A stretch of 64,000 nucleotides of DNA from Burkholderiaceae bacterium (GCA_024235955.1 JACKLJ010000003.1:124001-188000), one strand, 5' to 3'. Shown: positions 1-7,974, numbered from the stretch's first letter. Numbers and translations: made by a program. Notes: generated by a model not told the origin, from the sequence alone.

Positions 1-152
1 CGCCGCACGTCAACAAGGCCAGCCGCGACCAGTTCGAGATTCGCACGCACCAGCGCCTGATGGACATCGTCGACCCGACCGACAAGACCGTGGACGCGCT
101 GATGAAGCTCGACCTGCCGGCCGGCGTGGACGTGGAAATCAAGCTGCAGTAA
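1..152 (+). CDS. rpsJ: Ribosomal protein S10, C-terminal part
   Basis: This is the last 49 codons of S10; the gene enters from the left edge and reads in frame from base 3 to the TAA at 150-152. The residues include HVNKASRDQFEIRTHQRL and end in VDVEIKLQ, which matches the conserved C-terminal half of bacterial S10, a 30S head protein that is also the NusE antitermination factor. It is normally the first gene of the S10 operon, and here rplC follows 182 bp downstream. Confidence 0.97.
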   Translation, partial: PHVNKASRDQFEIRTHQRLMDIVDPTDKTVDALMKLDLPAGVDVEIKLQ

Positions 153-162
153 ACCATTTGGT

Positions 163-228
163 GCGGCGCTCCGGGGCGCCGCCAGCTGAGCGTTTGACGC
201 GGGCTTGCCAGATCCGGAAAGCCCGCGT
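163..228 (+). promoter_or_regulatory. Two stem-loops between rpsJ and rplC
   Basis: Two perfect inverted repeats lie in the intergenic stretch. The first has 7-bp arms at 163-169 and 176-182 around a 6-nt loop. The second has 10-bp arms at 197-206 and 219-228 around a 12-nt loop. Neither is followed by a clear T run, so they are better read as attenuator or processing structures than as strong terminators. The second overlaps the -35 region of the promoter called at 205-234. Confidence 0.55.
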
Positions 229-234
229 TATAAT
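205..234 (+). promoter_or_regulatory. Candidate sigma-70 promoter for rplC
   Basis: TTGCCA at 205-210 and a perfect TATAAT at 229-234 are separated by 18 bp, about 100 bp upstream of the rplC start. A consensus -10 is rare in this GC-rich DNA. It would give rplC and the genes after it a promoter independent of rpsJ. No transcript data are available. Confidence 0.6.
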
Positions 235-334
235 TTAAGGCTTGCCCTTTTTGGGTGAGCTTATCAACTCTCTTTCGCACACCAAACGCACCGGCCAATT
301 GAAGCTCGGCGCGGCGGAAGTTTCGGAGCAACAA

Positions 335-1012
335 ATGAGTCAAAGCAACCGATTGGGGTTGTTGGGGCGCAAGGTGGGCATGATGCGTCTGTTCACCGAT
401 GACGGCGAAGCAGTGCCTGTCACGGTGGTCGATGTGTCGAACAACCGCGTCACCCAGGTCAAGACCCAAGAGAACGACGGCTACGTGGCCCTGCAGGTGA
501 CCTTCGGGTCCCGCCGCGCCTCCCGCGTGACCAAGCCGCAGGCGGGCCACCTGGCCAAGGCCGGCGTCGAAGCCGGCGAAATCACCCGTGAATTCCGTGT
601 CGACGGCGACGTGGCCGGCAAATACGCCGCCGGTACCGCCGTGCCCGTGACCGACGTGTTCGCCGTCGGCCAGAAGGTGGACGTGCAGGGCACCTCCATC
701 GGCAAGGGCTATGCCGGCACCATCAAGCGCCACAACTTCAGCTCGCAGCGCGCGTCGCACGGTAACAGCCGTTCGCACAACGTGCCGGGTTCGATCTCCA
801 TGGCGCAGGATCCGGGCCGCGTGTTCCCGGGCAAGAAGATGACCGGCCACATGGGCGACGAGACCGTCACCACCCAGAACCTGGACGTCATCCGTATCGA
901 CGAAGCGCGCCAGCTGCTGCTGATCAAGGGCGCGGTGCCCGGTTCGCGCGGCGGCTTCGTGACCGTGAGCCCGGCCGTCAAGGCCAAGGCCGAAGCGAAA
1001 GGAGCCCAGTGA
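335..1012 (+). CDS. rplC: Ribosomal protein L3
   Basis: Large-subunit protein that binds 23S rRNA near the peptidyl-transferase centre and initiates 50S assembly. The reading frame is open 31 codons further upstream, but the family start is the ATG at 335 (protein begins MSQSNRLGLLGRKVGM), with GGAG at 325-328 as ribosome binding site; this gives 225 residues, as usual for beta-proteobacteria. The conserved glycine- and histidine-rich loop (HGNSRSHNVPGSISMAQDPG) and the KKMTGHMG segment are present. Its stop overlaps the rplD start by one base, so the two are probably translationally coupled. Confidence 0.97.
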   Translation: MSQSNRLGLLGRKVGMMRLFTDDGEAVPVTVVDVSNNRVTQVKTQENDGYVALQVTFGSRRASRVTKPQAGHLAKAGVEAGEITREFRVDGDVAGKYAAGTAVPVTDVFAVGQKVDVQGTSIGKGYAGTIKRHNFSSQRASHGNSRSHNVPGSISMAQDPGRVFPGKKMTGHMGDETVTTQNLDVIRIDEARQLLLIKGAVPGSRGGFVTVSPAVKAKAEAKGAQ

Positions 1013-1632
1013 TGCAACTAGAGCTCCTGAACGAGCAAGGCCAGGCCGCGTCCAAGGTGGACGCGCCCGAGACCGTGTTCGGTCGTGAATACAACGAGGC
1101 GCTGGTGCACCAGATCGTGGTGGCCTACCGCGCCAACGCACGCCAGGGCACCCGTGCCCAGAAGGACCGTGCGGCCGTCAAGCACTCGACCAAGAAGCCG
1201 TTCCGCCAGAAGGGCACGGGCAACGCCCGCGCCGGCATGACCTCGTCGCCGCTGTGGCGCGGGGGCGGCCGCATCTTCCCGAACAGCCCGGAAGAGAACT
1301 TCTCTCAGAAGGTCAACAAGAAGATGTACCGCGCCGGCATGGCGTCGATCCTGTCGCAGCTCGCGCGCGACGGTCGCCTGGCCGTCATCGATTCGATCAA
1401 GGTCGATTCGCCCAAGACCAAGCAGCTGGCTGCCAAGTTCAAGGCCATGAACCTGGACTCGGTGCTGGTGATCGCCGACGAGGTCGACGAGAACCTGTAC
1501 CTGGCCTCGCGCAACCTGGGCAACGTGCTGGTGGTCGAGCCTCGCTACGCCGATCCGGTGTCGCTGGTGTACTACAAGAAAGTGCTGGTCACCAAGGGCG
1601 CCATCGACAAGCTCAAGGAGATGTTCGCATGA
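1012..1632 (+). CDS. rplD: Ribosomal protein L4
   Basis: 50S protein of 206 residues lining the exit tunnel; in enterobacteria L4 also represses its own S10 operon. The ATG at 1012 was chosen because it overlaps the rplC stop by one base and has AAAGGAG at 998-1004; a GTG one codon earlier is possible. The conserved central segment (GTRAQKDRAAVKHSTKKPFRQKGTGNARAG, around residues 44-73, shown here only as known family signature) and the C-terminal nucleotide-binding-like fold region are intact. It overlaps rplW by four bases (ATGA). Confidence 0.97.
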   Translation: MQLELLNEQGQAASKVDAPETVFGREYNEALVHQIVVAYRANARQGTRAQKDRAAVKHSTKKPFRQKGTGNARAGMTSSPLWRGGGRIFPNSPEENFSQKVNKKMYRAGMASILSQLARDGRLAVIDSIKVDSPKTKQLAAKFKAMNLDSVLVIADEVDENLYLASRNLGNVLVVEPRYADPVSLVYYKKVLVTKGAIDKLKEMFA

Positions 1633-1964
1633 GCCGCGTCAATCCCACGCCCGCCGAGCGCCAGTTCGACGAAGGCCGCCTGATGCAAGTGCTGGTGGCG
1701 CCCGTCATTTCCGAGAAGGCCACCATGGTGGCCGAGAAGTCCAACGCCGTGACGTTCAAGGTCCTGCGCAACGCCACCAAGCCTGAAATCAAGGCTGCGG
1801 TCGAGCTGTTGTTCAAGGTCGAGGTCAAGGCGGTTTCCGTCCTCAACGTCAAGGGCAAGACCAAGCGCTTTGGTCGCACCGTCGGTCGTCGTGACCACGT
1901 GCGCAAGGCCTACGTCGTGCTCAAGGAAGGCCAGGAGCTGAACCTGTCCGGGGAGGCTGCGTAA
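1629..1964 (+). CDS. rplW: Ribosomal protein L23
   Basis: 50S protein near the tunnel exit, docking site for trigger factor and SRP. The ATG at 1629 overlaps the rplD stop in an ATGA arrangement and gives 111 residues starting MSRVNPTPAERQFDEGRL. The core (MQVLVAPVISEKATMVAE, then a basic TKRFGRTVGRRDH loop) matches L23. The frame is open much further upstream inside rplD, but that part is out-of-frame translation of rplD. The ~17-residue N-terminal extension before the conserved core is typical of Comamonadaceae as far as I recall. Confidence 0.96.
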   Translation: MSRVNPTPAERQFDEGRLMQVLVAPVISEKATMVAEKSNAVTFKVLRNATKPEIKAAVELLFKVEVKAVSVLNVKGKTKRFGRTVGRRDHVRKAYVVLKEGQELNLSGEAA

Positions 1965-1967
1965 ATC

Positions 1968-2792
1968 ATGGCTGTCATCAAGCTGAAACCGACCTCCGCC
2001 GGCCGTCGTGGTCAGGTCAAGGTCACGCGCGATCACCTGCACAAGGGTGAGGCGTACGCGCCGCTGCTGGAGCCCCAGCACCAGAAGGCCGGCCGCAACA
2101 ACAACGGTCACATCACCACGCGCCACAAGGGCGGCGGTCACCGCCACCACTATCGCCTGGTCGATTTCCGCCGCACCAAGGACGGCATCCCGGCCAAGGT
2201 CGAGCGCATCGAGTACGACCCGAACCGTTCGGCCCACATCGCGCTGGTGTGCTACGCCGACGGCGAGCGCCGCTACATCATCGCGCCGCGCGGCGTCGAG
2301 GTGGGCAGCCAGCTCATGAGCGGCGCCGAGGCGCCGATCCGTGCCGGCAACACGCTGCCGATCCGCAACATCCCGGTGGGTTCGACCATCCACTGCATCG
2401 AGCTCAAGCCGGGTGCCGGCGCGCAGATCGCCCGCTCGGCCGGTACCTCCGCCACGCTGCTGGCGCGCGAAGGTACCTACGCCCAGGTGCGCATGCGCTC
2501 GGGCGAGGTGCGCAAGGTGCACATTGAATGCCGCGCCACCATCGGTGAGGTGGCCAACGAAGAGCACAGCCTGCGCCGCTACGGCAAGGCCGGCGTCAAG
2601 CGCTGGATGGGCATCCGCCCGACGGTGCGTGGCGTGGCCATGAACCCGATCGACCACCCGCACGGTGGCGGTGAAGGCCGCACCGGCGAAGGCCGCGCGC
2701 CGGTCGATCCGTGGGGCAACCTGACCAAGGGCTATCGCACCCGCAACAACAAGCGCACGCAGAACATGATCGTGTCGCGTCGCAAGAAGTAA
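1968..2792 (+). CDS. rplB: Ribosomal protein L2
   Basis: 274-residue 50S protein that binds 23S rRNA domain IV and bridges the subunits. Length matches the usual 270-280. The protein starts MAVIKLKPTSAGRRG, contains the RNA-binding SH3-like core, and carries the signature MNPIDHPHGGGEGRTGEG near residues 224-241, including the histidine required for peptidyl-transferase assembly. It begins three bases after rplW ends, in the same operon. Confidence 0.98.
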   Translation: MAVIKLKPTSAGRRGQVKVTRDHLHKGEAYAPLLEPQHQKAGRNNNGHITTRHKGGGHRHHYRLVDFRRTKDGIPAKVERIEYDPNRSAHIALVCYADGERRYIIAPRGVEVGSQLMSGAEAPIRAGNTLPIRNIPVGSTIHCIELKPGAGAQIARSAGTSATLLAREGTYAQVRMRSGEVRKVHIECRATIGEVANEEHSLRRYGKAGVKRWMGIRPTVRGVAMNPIDHPHGGGEGRTGEGRAPVDPWGNLTKGYRTRNNKRTQNMIVSRRKK

Positions 2793-2804
2793 GGGGTTGA
2801 CGAA

Positions 2805-3080
2805 ATGACTCGTTCTCTCAAAAAAGGTCCGTTCGTTGACCACCACCTGCTGACCAAGGTCGACAAGGCCGTGGCCACCAAGGACAAGAAGCCGATCAAG
2901 ACCTGGTCGCGCCGCTCGATGATCCTGCCCGAATTCATCGGCCTGACGATTGCCGTGCACAACGGCAAGCAGCACGTGCCGGTGTACGTGACCGACCAGA
3001 TGGTCGGCCACAAGCTGGGTGAGTTTGCCCTGACGCGGACCTTCAAGGGCCACGCGGCGGACAAGAAAGCCAAGAAGTAA
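2805..3080 (+). CDS. rpsS: Ribosomal protein S19
   Basis: 91-residue protein of the 30S head that contacts S13 and 16S rRNA near the A-site finger. It starts MTRSLKKGPFVDHHL and contains IKTWSRRSMILPEFIGLTI, the S19 family signature. It sits 12 bp after rplB in the standard S10 order. Confidence 0.98.
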   Translation: MTRSLKKGPFVDHHLLTKVDKAVATKDKKPIKTWSRRSMILPEFIGLTIAVHNGKQHVPVYVTDQMVGHKLGEFALTRTFKGHAADKKAKK

Positions 3081-3091
3081 GGACCCGACTC

Positions 3092-3421
3092 ATGGAAACA
3101 CGTGCAGTCCTCCGCGGCGTGCGCCTCTCGGCCGACAAGGGCCGTCTGGTGGCCGACCTGATCCGCGGCAAGAAGGTCGATCAGGCCCTCAACATCCTCA
3201 ACTTCACGCAGAAGAAAGCCGCTCCCATCGTGCGCAAGGTGCTCGAGTCGGCGATTGCCAACGCCGAGCACAACGACGGTGCCGACATCGACGAGCTTCG
3301 CGTCAAGACCATCTACATCGAGCAGGGCATGACGCTCAAGCGCTCGGCCGCCCGTGCCAAGGGCCGTGGTGCACGCCTGTGCAAGCCCACGTGCCATGTG
3401 TACTTGACGGTCGGCGACTGA
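3092..3421 (+). CDS. rplV: Ribosomal protein L22
   Basis: 109-residue 50S protein whose beta-hairpin reaches into the exit tunnel and contributes to macrolide sensitivity. The start METRAVLRGVRLSADKGR and the C-terminal hairpin tip region (MTLKRSAARAKGRGARLCKP) match the family. No insertion or deletion is seen in the hairpin. It lies 11 bp after rpsS. Confidence 0.98.
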   Translation: METRAVLRGVRLSADKGRLVADLIRGKKVDQALNILNFTQKKAAPIVRKVLESAIANAEHNDGADIDELRVKTIYIEQGMTLKRSAARAKGRGARLCKPTCHVYLTVGD

Positions 3422-3442
3422 ACGGAGGCTTGAAGGAACACT

Positions 3443-4318
3443 ATGGGACAGAAAATCCATCCTACCGGCTTCCGCCTGCCCGTCACGCGCGACTGGTCGA
3501 GCCGTTGGTACGCCAACAACCGTGACTTCGCCGGCATGCTGGCCGAGGACATCAAGGTGCGCGAGTACCTGAAGTCCAAGCTGAAGAACGCCGCCGTCTC
3601 GCGCGTGCTGATCGAGCGCCCCGCCAAGAGCGCCCGCATCACCATCTACTCGGCCCGTCCGGGCGTGGTGATCGGCAAGAAGGGCGAGGACATCGAGAAG
3701 CTGAAGAAGGACCTGGCCGACCAGTTGGGCGTGCCGGTGGCCGTGAACATCGAAGAAGTTCGCAAGCCCGAGGTCAACGCGCAGCTGATCGCCGACAACA
3801 TCACCCAGCAGCTCGAGAAGCGCATCATGTTCCGCCGCGCCATGAAGCGCGCCATGCAGAACGCGATGCGCCTGGGCGCCCAGGGCATCAAGATCATGTC
3901 GGCCGGTCGCCTGAACGGCATCGAGATCGCCCGTACCGAGTGGTACCGCGAAGGCCGTGTGCCGCTGCACACCCTGCGCGCCGACATCGACTACGGCTTC
4001 TCCGAAGCCAAGACCACCTACGGCGTCATCGGCGTCAAGGTGTGGGTGTACAAGGGTGACAACCTGGGCCGCAACGACGCGCCCTCGCTGGATTCCACGC
4101 CGCGCCCCGAAGGCGAAGAGCGCCGCCCGCGCGGCCCGCGCCGTCCCGCCGGCGACCGCCCGGCGCGCGGTGGCCGCCGTGCCGCCGGCAGCAACGCCGC
4201 CCCGAGCGACGGCAGTGACAAACCCGCCGAGGCCACTGGCGACGCCAAGCCCGCCGCGCGCCGCGTGCGCAAGGTGGCTGGCGATGCCGCCGGCGCCGAG
4301 GGCGCCAAAGGAGAATAA
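3443..4318 (+). CDS. rpsC: Ribosomal protein S3 with extended basic tail
   Basis: 30S head protein at the mRNA entry channel, with helicase activity together with S4 and S5. The first ~215 residues are a standard S3: N-terminal domain, then a KH domain around residues 40-105 with VVIGKKGEDIEKL, then the C-terminal domain ending near VWVYKGDNLGRND. Residues from about 218 to 291 form a low-complexity tail rich in Arg, Pro, Gly and Ala. Betaproteobacterial S3 is often longer than the 233 residues of E. coli, so I read the tail as lineage-typical and disordered. It is followed two bases later by rplP. Confidence 0.97.
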   Translation: MGQKIHPTGFRLPVTRDWSSRWYANNRDFAGMLAEDIKVREYLKSKLKNAAVSRVLIERPAKSARITIYSARPGVVIGKKGEDIEKLKKDLADQLGVPVAVNIEEVRKPEVNAQLIADNITQQLEKRIMFRRAMKRAMQNAMRLGAQGIKIMSAGRLNGIEIARTEWYREGRVPLHTLRADIDYGFSEAKTTYGVIGVKVWVYKGDNLGRNDAPSLDSTPRPEGEERRPRGPRRPAGDRPARGGRRAAGSNAAPSDGSDKPAEATGDAKPAARRVRKVAGDAAGAEGAKGE

Positions 4319-4320
4319 CG

Positions 4321-4737
4321 ATGCTGCAACCCGCACGTCGCAAATACCGCAAGGAACAGAAGGGCCGCAACACCGGCATCGCCACCCGTGGCAACACGGT
4401 GGCGTTTGGCGAGTACGGCCTGAAGTCCACCGACCGCGGCCGCCTCACGGCCCGCCAGATCGAAGCCGCCCGTCGCGCGATTTCGCGCCACGTCAAGCGC
4501 GGTGGCCGCATCTGGATCCGCGTGTTCCCGGACAAGCCCATTTCCACCAAGCCGGCCGAGGTCCGCATGGGCAACGGCAAGGGCAACCCCGAGTACTACG
4601 TGGCCGAAATCCAGCCCGGCAAGGTGCTGTACGAGATCGTCGGTGTGCCCGAGGAACTGGCGCGCGAAGCGTTCCAGCTGGCGGCTGCCAAGCTGCCGCT
4701 GCGCACCACCTTCGTCAGCCGCATGATCGGCCAGTAA
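4321..4737 (+). CDS. rplP: Ribosomal protein L16
   Basis: 138-residue 50S protein close to the A-site tRNA elbow, required for late 50S assembly. It starts MLQPARRKYRKEQKGRN and contains RIWIRVFPDKP and the arginine region that is hydroxylated in some bacteria. Length and start match the family exactly. Confidence 0.98.
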   Translation: MLQPARRKYRKEQKGRNTGIATRGNTVAFGEYGLKSTDRGRLTARQIEAARRAISRHVKRGGRIWIRVFPDKPISTKPAEVRMGNGKGNPEYYVAEIQPGKVLYEIVGVPEELAREAFQLAAAKLPLRTTFVSRMIGQ

Positions 4738-4750
4738 CGAGGTACCCAAG

Positions 4751-4948
4751 ATGAAAGCATCCGAACTGCGCGAGAAAGACGTGGCCGGTCTGCAGGCCGA
4801 GGTGAAGGAGCTGCAAAAGGCTCACTTCAACCTGCGCATGCAGAAAGCCACGCAGCAACTCGCCAATACCAACCAGCTGCGCAGCACGCGCCGTGCCATT
4901 GCGCGCGCCAAGACGGTGCTGGCCCAGAAACAGGCCGCCGCCAAGTAA
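4751..4948 (+). CDS. rpmC: Ribosomal protein L29
   Basis: Small 65-residue coiled-coil protein at the tunnel exit next to L23. It starts MKASELREKDVAGLQAEV and is almost entirely helical, as expected. It sits between rplP (13 bp before) and rpsQ (9 bp after). Confidence 0.97.
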   Translation: MKASELREKDVAGLQAEVKELQKAHFNLRMQKATQQLANTNQLRSTRRAIARAKTVLAQKQAAAK

Positions 4949-4957
4949 GGAACCGAC

Positions 4958-5227
4958 ATGACGGAAGCCAAACCCTCCCTCAAGCGCACGCTGGTCGGCA
5001 CCGTGGTCAGCGACAAGCGCGCCAAGACCGTGACCGTGATGATCGAGCGCCGCGTTAAGCACCCGATCTACGGCAAGATCGTGATCCGCTCCAGCAAGTA
5101 CCACGCCCACGACGAAAACGGCGAATACAAGCTGGGCGACACCATCGAGATCACCGAAAGCCGCCCGCTTTCGAAGACCAAGAACTGGGTGGCCACGCGC
5201 CTGGTGCAGAAGGCCGCCCAGGTCTGA
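4958..5227 (+). CDS. rpsQ: Ribosomal protein S17
   Basis: 89-residue OB-fold primary 16S rRNA-binding protein. The core LVGTVVSDKRAKTVTVMIE and the KYHAHDENGEYKLGDTIEI segment are characteristic. It is the last ribosomal gene here; in many bacteria rplN and the spc genes follow directly, but in this window a terminator and a peroxiredoxin gene come next. Confidence 0.97.
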   Translation: MTEAKPSLKRTLVGTVVSDKRAKTVTVMIERRVKHPIYGKIVIRSSKYHAHDENGEYKLGDTIEITESRPLSKTKNWVATRLVQKAAQV

Positions 5228-5318
5228 TGCACGGGGTGCGCGCCCGGCTCCGGCCGGGCCGCGCCAAGACCCACCGGCAGGCGGGGCCTCTCATGGCCGC
5301 GCTGGCGATGCCGGCATG

Positions 5319-5349
5319 AAGCGACTCACAATGTGGGTCGCTTTTTTTG
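5319..5349 (+). terminator. Intrinsic terminator after rpsQ
   Basis: A perfect 7-bp stem (arms 5319-5325 and 5337-5343, with a further CAC/GTG pair inside the loop) runs into seven T residues at 5342-5348. This is a textbook Rho-independent terminator on the plus strand and ends the S10 operon. A second GC-rich stem without a T run lies at 5242-5259. Confidence 0.9.
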
Positions 5350-5405
5350 TTTCCGGCGTCCCTTGCCCGGGCGCGCCGCACCTGAACCCCCTGAGAGGAG
5401 CCGCC

Positions 5406-5912
5406 GTGATCCAAGTTGGAGATTCCCTGCCCGCCGTGACGCTGATGGAGTATTCCGAGGTCGAGGGCAATGGCTGCAGCATCGGCCCGAACCCGGTCGA
5501 CGTGCGCCAGGCCACGGCCGGCAAGACCATCGCGCTGTTCGCACTGCCGGGCGCGTTCACGCCCACCTGCTCGGCCAAGCACGTGCCGGGCTACGTGGCG
5601 CAGCACGACGCCCTGAAGGCCGCGGGCGTGGACGAGATCTGGTGCGTTTCGGTCAACGATGCCTTCGTGATGGGCGCCTGGGCGCGCGACCAGAAGACCG
5701 ACGGCAAGGTGCGCATGCTGGGCGACGGCAGTGCCGACTTCGCCAAGGCCACCGGCCTGACGCTGGACCTCACCGGCCGCGGCATGGGCTTGCGCAGCAA
5801 CCGGTACTCGATGCTGGTGAAGGACGGCAAGGTGGCCGCGCTGAACATCGAGGCGCCGGGCAAGTTCGAGGTCAGCGACGCCGACACGCTGCTGGCCCAG
5901 GCCAAGGCTTGA
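5406..5912 (+). CDS. Peroxiredoxin (Prx5-like, AhpC/TSA superfamily)
   Basis: Thiol peroxidase of 168 residues that reduces hydrogen or organic peroxides through a reactive cysteine. The GTG at 5406 was chosen because GAGAGGAG lies just upstream (5393-5400) and the protein then starts at the family position (MIQVGDSLPAVTL); the open frame reaches back into the preceding terminator. The active site PGAFTPTCSAKHVPGY places the peroxidatic cysteine at residue 55. No glutaredoxin domain is fused. It stands alone between the S10 terminator and repeat copy R1. Confidence 0.92.
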   Translation: MIQVGDSLPAVTLMEYSEVEGNGCSIGPNPVDVRQATAGKTIALFALPGAFTPTCSAKHVPGYVAQHDALKAAGVDEIWCVSVNDAFVMGAWARDQKTDGKVRMLGDGSADFAKATGLTLDLTGRGMGLRSNRYSMLVKDGKVAALNIEAPGKFEVSDADTLLAQAKA

Positions 5913-5934
5913 ACCGGAGATCCGGCTGCGCCGG

Positions 5935-6000
5935 ATTGCTTCTGATTCTATAGCTGTCTGCGACCGCTGCATATGGGCTGCGGGCCGATTTGGCTCAAAA
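5935..6000 (+). repeat. Interspersed repeat copy R1
   Basis: Plus-orientation copy lying between the peroxiredoxin and acetyltransferase genes, which converge. It has the left arm ATTGCTTCTGATTC, the core TAGCTGTCTGCG, a variable centre and the right arm GGGCTGCGGGCCGATTTG. It is one of the better intergenic copies of the family described in the findings. Confidence 0.85.
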
Positions 6001-6024
6001 AATCACCCCCGCCGCAGCGGCGCT

Positions 6025-6519
6025 TCAACGCAGGTCGACCTTGAGGTAGTGCGCACCCGCCAGCGGGTTGTGGTAGTAGGGCGGCACTTCCTCGAAGCCC
6101 AGGTCCTCGTACAGCGCGCGGGCCGATTCCATCTCGTCCAGCGTGTCGAGCAGCACGCAGTCGTAGTCCAGCTGCCGCGCCGATTCGAGGATCGCCTCGC
6201 TCAGCCGGCGCCCCAGGCCGAAGCCGCGGAAGGCCTTGCGCACGTACAGGCGCTTCATCTCGGCGGCGTTGGCGTAGTCCACGTCGTCCAGCGGCCGCAG
6301 CGCGCAGCAGCCGGCCACGGCGCCGTCCACCAGGGCCAGCAGCAGCGCGCCGCGCGGAGCCACGTAGTCGCCGGGCAGCGCGGCGAGTTCGGCCTCGAAG
6401 CCCTGGAAACGCAGGTCGATGCCCAGCTGGTCGGCGTATTCCTGGAACAGGGTTCGGGCGGCCTCGATCTGGCCGGGCTCCAGCGCTTCGAGGATGTCGA
6501 TCGGGGGGATGCTGTCCAC
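6025..6519 (-). CDS. GNAT-family N-acetyltransferase
   Basis: 164-residue acetyl-CoA-dependent acyltransferase. Motif A, RLYVRKAFRGFGLGRRLSE, carries the Q/RxxGxG pyrophosphate-binding loop, and motif B (ARALYEDLGFEEVPPYYHNP) has the typical YxxxGF segment near the C-terminus. The substrate cannot be told from sequence. It is transcribed toward the peroxiredoxin gene and stands on its own. Confidence 0.9.
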   Translation of the reverse strand: MDSIPPIDILEALEPGQIEAARTLFQEYADQLGIDLRFQGFEAELAALPGDYVAPRGALLLALVDGAVAGCCALRPLDDVDYANAAEMKRLYVRKAFRGFGLGRRLSEAILESARQLDYDCVLLDTLDEMESARALYEDLGFEEVPPYYHNPLAGAHYLKVDLR

Positions 6520-6580
6520 TTCAGGCGGTCGGCGCGCGCGTGCGGAAGAAGAAGTCGGGCAGGCCAGTGTAGCGCGCGGC

Positions 6581-7249
6581 TCAGCCGCCCAGCTTCACCA
6601 CCCAGGTGACCACGCCCGCGGCCAGCGCGATCAGCACCAGCGCCAGCGCGCGGCGGCGGAAGCCGTCGGTGGCGGCGGTCACGCCACCCACCTCGGCGCG
6701 CGTCTTGTCGCCGGTGACCATCGGCCGCACCAGGTTCTTGCGTTTGGCGAAGAAGTAGAACGCGATGGCCAGCAGGTGCAACGCCACCAGGCCGATCACC
6801 AGCAGCTGCCCCACGTCCTTGTGGTAGCTGCTGGCAGCGCGCACCGTGGAGCCGGCCACCAGGCCGGTCAGCGGGCCGGCGAAGGCGATGTCGTCGTCGC
6901 TGAACAGGCCCGTGCCCACCTGGGCCGCCAGCACCAGCAGCATGGCCAGCACCGAGAACGCGCCCAGCGGGTTGTGGCCGGCGTGGTCCTCCGGCCGTGC
7001 CTGGCCGCGCAGATAACGGCCCAGACGCGCGGGGGTCGGGAAGAAGCTGGCAAAGCGCGACCAGCGCCCGCCCACGAAGCCCCACATCAGCCGGAACAGC
7101 AACAGCGCGAACACCACATAACCGAGCCGGAAATGCCAGTTCATGGCGTCGCCGCCCACCTTGGCGGTGACGATCAGGCCGATCACGCTTACAGCCAGTA
7201 ACCAATGAAAGAGGCGCGTGGGAAGATCCCAGATGCGAACGGTGTTCAT
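6581..7249 (-). CDS. Cytochrome b561-type membrane haem protein
   Basis: About 222 residues with four to five hydrophobic segments, a membrane b-type cytochrome that would pass electrons between the quinone pool and a periplasmic c-type cytochrome. The start at 7249 gives MNTVRIWDLPTRLFHWLLA, the standard family beginning with the first haem histidine in LFHW; further histidines lie in NWHFRLGY and in a later helix (VALHLLAIAFYFF). The frame is open further upstream without a better start. It is divergent from the cytochrome c' gene 112 bp away, and the two probably act together. Confidence 0.9.
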   Translation of the reverse strand: MNTVRIWDLPTRLFHWLLAVSVIGLIVTAKVGGDAMNWHFRLGYVVFALLLFRLMWGFVGGRWSRFASFFPTPARLGRYLRGQARPEDHAGHNPLGAFSVLAMLLVLAAQVGTGLFSDDDIAFAGPLTGLVAGSTVRAASSYHKDVGQLLVIGLVALHLLAIAFYFFAKRKNLVRPMVTGDKTRAEVGGVTAATDGFRRRALALVLIALAAGVVTWVVKLGG

Positions 7250-7361
7250 AGTCGGGTGGGGCAAGCCACGGTCACACGATCGTGGCATTCTCCCATGACG
7301 GTCCCCGGATCGAATCGCGGGTACAGTCCCTACTTCCCACGTCAGCCCAGGAGTTTGTTGC

Positions 7362-7814
7362 ATGAAAAAACTGCTTGCCACCGCCCTCGTCGTCACCGCC
7401 GCTGCCACGGCGCTGCCTGCCGCCGCGCAGTTCGCCAAGCCCGAGGACGCCATCAAGTACCGCCAGGCCGCGTTCACGCTGATGGGTCGCCACTTCGGCA
7501 GCCTGGGTGCCATGGCCAATGGCAAGGCGCCTTACAACGCCGCCACAGCCGCTTCTGATGCCGACGTGCTGGCCGCCGTGCACATGCTGCCCTTCCGCGC
7601 CTTCGGCGAGGGCACCGATCTGGGCAAGACCGACGCCAAGCCCGAGATCTGGAAGGAACAGGCCAAGTTCAAGCAGGCCTCCGAGAACATGGATGGCGAG
7701 ATGACCAAGCTGGTGGCGGCCGCCAAGTCCGGCAGCCTGGACCAGCTCAAGGCCGCCTTCGGCCCCACGGCCAAGACCTGCAAGGCCTGCCACGACCACT
7801 TCAGGAAGGATTGA
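7362..7814 (+). CDS. Cytochrome c', periplasmic
   Basis: 150-residue exported haem protein. A Sec signal peptide occupies roughly residues 1-22 and ends in ALPAAAQ. The haem-binding CKACH is at residues 140-144, next to the C-terminus, as in the four-helix-bundle cytochrome c' family. A CAGGAG ribosome binding site precedes the start. These proteins bind NO and other gases and can serve as electron carriers. The divergent cytochrome b gene is the likely partner. Confidence 0.93.
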   Translation: MKKLLATALVVTAAATALPAAAQFAKPEDAIKYRQAAFTLMGRHFGSLGAMANGKAPYNAATAASDADVLAAVHMLPFRAFGEGTDLGKTDAKPEIWKEQAKFKQASENMDGEMTKLVAAAKSGSLDQLKAAFGPTAKTCKACHDHFRKD

Positions 7815-7913
7815 CAGGGGCGGCGCCCCCGAGACGCAGGCATCGGGGAATGGCTGGACTCAGCCGTCAAGGCCTGCGACAGGGCGCGGCAACCCAATCC
7901 TCGGACAATCCAA

Positions 7914-7974
7914 ATTGCTCCTGAATCCGGAGCTGGCGGCGTCCGCCCTGCATGGGCTGGTGCCGTTTTTCATG
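7914..7974 (+). repeat. Interspersed repeat copy R2 (degenerate)
   Basis: The left arm ATTGCTCCTGAATCCG and GGGCTGG in the right half are recognisable, but the core and the right end are diverged. It lies between cytochrome c' and the thioredoxin-like lipoprotein gene. Confidence 0.6.

Noticed and set aside
1254..1628. In-frame upstream extension of rplW within rplD
   Set aside because: It is out-of-frame translation of rplD; the family start and an ATGA junction place the real start at 1629.
7815..7835. GGGGC/GCCCC hairpin after the cytochrome c' gene as a terminator
   Set aside because: The stem is short and no T run follows.
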